Below are positions 3,895 through 5,825 of a stretch of DNA of 5,825 nucleotides, piece after piece. The position numbers and the translations under genes were made by a program. The notes below the pieces were generated by a model. It did not search any database. It had not been told where the DNA came from and was given only the letters and a program-made list of their open reading frames with translations. The DNA lies in contig JAAYXX010000081.1 in NCBI GenBank assembly GCA_012515695.1, forward strand, positions 1 through 5,825. Direction: 5' to 3'. Each line of letters opens with the position of its first letter. Position 1 is the first letter of the stretch. Source of the stretch: Chloroflexota bacterium (GTDB lineage: Bacteria; Chloroflexota; Anaerolineae; UBA1429).

Positions 3895-5772
3895 ATGCTC
3901 GACATCAATCTCGGTCCCGGTGCGTTGGCCCTGTTGCAACAGGGGTATCGCAATAACTGGCACCAGTATCTCGTCTCTCTGGATGGTTCGGGGGTTCCCC
4001 TTCCTCATTGGGACATCTGCGTTCTCACGGCGAGCAACGCTCATCAGGCAGAAGCCTATCAGGTCCAACTAGAGAGCCGCCAGCAGGCGGGCCTGCTCCC
4101 GCCAGAGACACAGTTTCGCGTGATTGCTGACCCCGAAGGGCAGCGGATCGGCAGTGGCGGCGCAACTTTGCGCGTGCTGTCGCTGCTGGCCCAGGATGTG
4201 CCTGGCGCGCTGACCGACCTGCGCGTGCTGATGATACATTCGGGGGGCGATAGTCGCCGTCTGCCCCATTGTTCCGCTACTGGCAAGTTGTTCGCCCGCG
4301 TGCCTCACGAGCTACCCGATGGGCGGCCATCCTCCCTGTTCGACGAGTTCCTTGTCTCCCTGAGCGGCCTGCCCGGCCAGATACCGCCGGGGGTATTGGT
4401 GGCCTCTGGCGACGTGCTGCTGCTGTTTGACCACCTGCAACTCACGTTCTCGCGACCGGGCATCATCGGCGTGGCCGCCGCCGCCCCCGCAGAGATGGGC
4501 ACTCACCACGGTGTCTATGTCACAGCGGATTCTTCCCGTCGCGTGCGGTCTTTTTTGCACAAGCCCAGCCTGGCCCATATGCGACAAGAGGGGGCGCTGA
4601 CTGCCGACGGACAGGTGGCCATTGATACGGGCCTGGTCTGGTTTGGTGGCGATGCCCTGGAAGCGATGCTCTCGCTGGCCGGGCAACTGGCCGAACCCAT
4701 TGCCCAGGGGACTACTGTCAACCTCTATGGCGACCTGCTGGCCCCCCTGGCCGAGACGACGGAATACGCCGACTATATCGCCGATACCAGCGATGGCCCG
4801 CTGTCTCCCGCCTTGCAGAGTGCGCGCCGCCGGGTATGGGCCACGTTGCGCGGGACGCCGTTCAGCGTCGAGAGCCTGCACCCCGCCGCTTTTATCCACT
4901 TTGGCACGTCCAGCGAATACCTTCAGGTATTGCGCGAAGGGGTCGAGTTGTTCAACGATGGCGGCTGGCACCGGTTGGCGGCCAGTTGGATCGGCTCGCC
5001 TGCCCTGGCCGATGCAGATGGCCGCCTGGTTGCGGTGAACTCTTGCGTGGCGGATGGCGATACGCGGGGCGGCTGCCTGCTGGATACGGATATCGAGGGG
5101 CGGGTCGAACTGGGAGAGGATTCGCTGCTGGCGAACGTGATCAGCGAATTGCCCACTCTGAGCCTGGCCGCGGGCGTCGTGCTGGATCAGTTGCCGCTGC
5201 AAGACGATCAGGGGTATGTGTCACGCCTGTACGGTGTGCGCGACAACCCCAAAGACTCGGTCGCTGGCGGAGGACGTTTCCTGAACATGCCCTGGGCCGA
5301 TTGGCTGCAAGCTGCCGGGGTTTCCGCCGATGAACTCTGGCCTGCCAGCCTCCCCGATAGCGAACGCTCGCTCTGGAATGCTGCGCTATATCCCGTTTGC
5401 CCCACCCGCGACGCCAGCCTGGAGGCCGTCTTGTGGATGCAATCCCCCGGCACTGCGACGGCGGCGGCAATGGCCCGTTGGCGGGCTGCTCCCCGGCTGT
5501 CGCTGGCTACAAGTTACGCGCAGGCCGATGTCCGCCGATTGGTGCGCGAGATGGGCGGCATCGAGGATCGCGTGCGTGCCCGCCGGTTTTACGCGGGCCT
5601 GGAGCAAGAACAACCCGCCGACCAACTGGCCTCCTTGCTGGGACGGGGAACCGACTGTGAGCAGCGCGCCCGCCTGGTGGCCGATTGGCTGGAAGCCACC
5701 ATTGACCCCTGGCTGCCCATTCGCGGCTATCGCGCATTGGCGGTATCGGCGGCTGCGCGGCCTCGTGCGTAG
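3895..5772 (+). CDS. L-fucose-1-phosphate guanylyltransferase family protein (GDP-fucose pyrophosphorylase)
   Basis: This 625-residue cytoplasmic enzyme should join L-fucose-1-phosphate and GTP to give GDP-L-fucose and pyrophosphate, the second salvage step. The ATG at 3895 has GAGGGG (3880-3885) 9 nt upstream; an in-frame TTG at 3853 has no such site. The nucleotidyltransferase domain shows G-S-G-G-A-T (86-91), the signature G-G-D-S-R-R-L-P (117-124) then G-K (130-131), A-S-G-D (170-173), F-L-H-K-P (220-224), I-D-T-G (243-246), L-Y-G-D (277-280) and F-I-H-F-G-T-S-S-E-Y (333-342). A left-handed beta-helix-like region follows (about 363-440), then Y-G-V-R-D-N-P-K (446-453), L-W-N-A-A-L-Y-P-V (493-501) and a helical tail with R-L-S-L (534-537). 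The length fits stand-alone enzymes (human FPGT, about 600) and is far below bifunctional Bacteroides Fkp (about 950). No GHMP-kinase motif is present, so it cannot phosphorylate fucose itself. It ends at an amber codon after which the frame stays open. Confidence 0.9.
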   Translation: MLDINLGPGALALLQQGYRNNWHQYLVSLDGSGVPLPHWDICVLTASNAHQAEAYQVQLESRQQAGLLPPETQFRVIADPEGQRIGSGGATLRVLSLLAQDVPGALTDLRVLMIHSGGDSRRLPHCSATGKLFARVPHELPDGRPSSLFDEFLVSLSGLPGQIPPGVLVASGDVLLLFDHLQLTFSRPGIIGVAAAAPAEMGTHHGVYVTADSSRRVRSFLHKPSLAHMRQEGALTADGQVAIDTGLVWFGGDALEAMLSLAGQLAEPIAQGTTVNLYGDLLAPLAETTEYADYIADTSDGPLSPALQSARRRVWATLRGTPFSVESLHPAAFIHFGTSSEYLQVLREGVELFNDGGWHRLAASWIGSPALADADGRLVAVNSCVADGDTRGGCLLDTDIEGRVELGEDSLLANVISELPTLSLAAGVVLDQLPLQDDQGYVSRLYGVRDNPKDSVAGGGRFLNMPWADWLQAAGVSADELWPASLPDSERSLWNAALYPVCPTRDASLEAVLWMQSPGTATAAAMARWRAAPRLSLATSYAQADVRRLVREMGGIEDRVRARRFYAGLEQEQPADQLASLLGRGTDCEQRARLVADWLEATIDPWLPIRGYRALAVSAAARPRA

Positions 5773-5825
5773 GAACGGCGCTGGCAAGATCGAGCCTTTT
5801 CCTCGCTGGCCCGGCTGGTGCGCGC
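5773..5825 (+). other. Open frame after the amber stop of the guanylyltransferase gene
   Basis: In the same frame as the preceding gene, the 53 bases after the TAG have no stop and read E-R-R-W-Q-D-R-A-F-S-S-L-A-R-L-V-R. That looks like an amphipathic helix of the sort that could join the guanylyltransferase to a kinase domain in bifunctional Fkp-type enzymes. The other two forward frames are also open over this short length, so coding is not shown. No start with a ribosome binding site is visible. Confidence 0.25.

Noticed and set aside
4312..5202. Minus-strand open frame inside the guanylyltransferase gene
   Set aside because: The plus strand has a string of conserved family motifs over the whole interval; the antisense product shows none.

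Overview
The window looks like a piece of a GC-rich bacterial chromosome, most likely from the phylum Chloroflexota. I infer this from style, not from a database match. The two secreted proteins combine a carboxypeptidase-regulatory-like beta-sandwich, dockerin, cohesin, SdrB/Cna-B-like and ZU5-like modules with Thr-Pro linkers. Both end in or near a hydrophobic-Leu-Pro-x-x-x-Arg tail. No phage, insertion sequence, CRISPR array or integrase was seen.

Layout. Positions 1-203 hold the 5' end of a minus-strand gene for a small-residue-rich membrane protein that runs off the left edge. It has a strong ribosome binding site and a probable extended -10 promoter. Positions 204-526 hold no gene, but contain that promoter, an imperfect 43-bp inverted repeat and the promoter of a tRNA. 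Positions 527-603 are a complete tRNA-Pro(GGG) with encoded CCA, followed at once by a rho-independent terminator (608-644). Positions 645-927 hold an AT-rich palindrome, an extended -10 promoter and a roughly 105-nt mRNA leader that folds into two hairpins.

Three plus-strand genes follow. Gene 1 (928-2133) encodes a secreted protein with both a dockerin (two complete calcium loops) and a cohesin-like domain. Gene 2 (2216-3793) encodes a secreted cohesin-like, SdrB-like and ZU5-like protein with two Thr-Pro linkers. Genes 1 and 2 are 82 nt apart with no terminator seen and are probably co-transcribed. Gene 3 (3895-5772) probably has its own promoter. It encodes a cytoplasmic enzyme of the L-fucose-1-phosphate guanylyltransferase (GDP-fucose pyrophosphorylase) family.

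How they may work together. Genes 1 and 2 look like parts of a non-cellulosomal cohesin-dockerin assembly at the cell surface: the dockerin of protein 1 could dock onto the cohesin of protein 2 or of another copy of itself. Gene 3 makes GDP-fucose from fucose-1-phosphate. No fucokinase (GHMP kinase) domain lies in the window, but the reading frame stays open beyond the gene's amber stop to the window edge. The kinase may therefore be encoded immediately downstream, or the gene may be a split bifunctional one. A link between GDP-fucose supply and glycosylation of the Thr-Pro linkers is speculation based on proximity.
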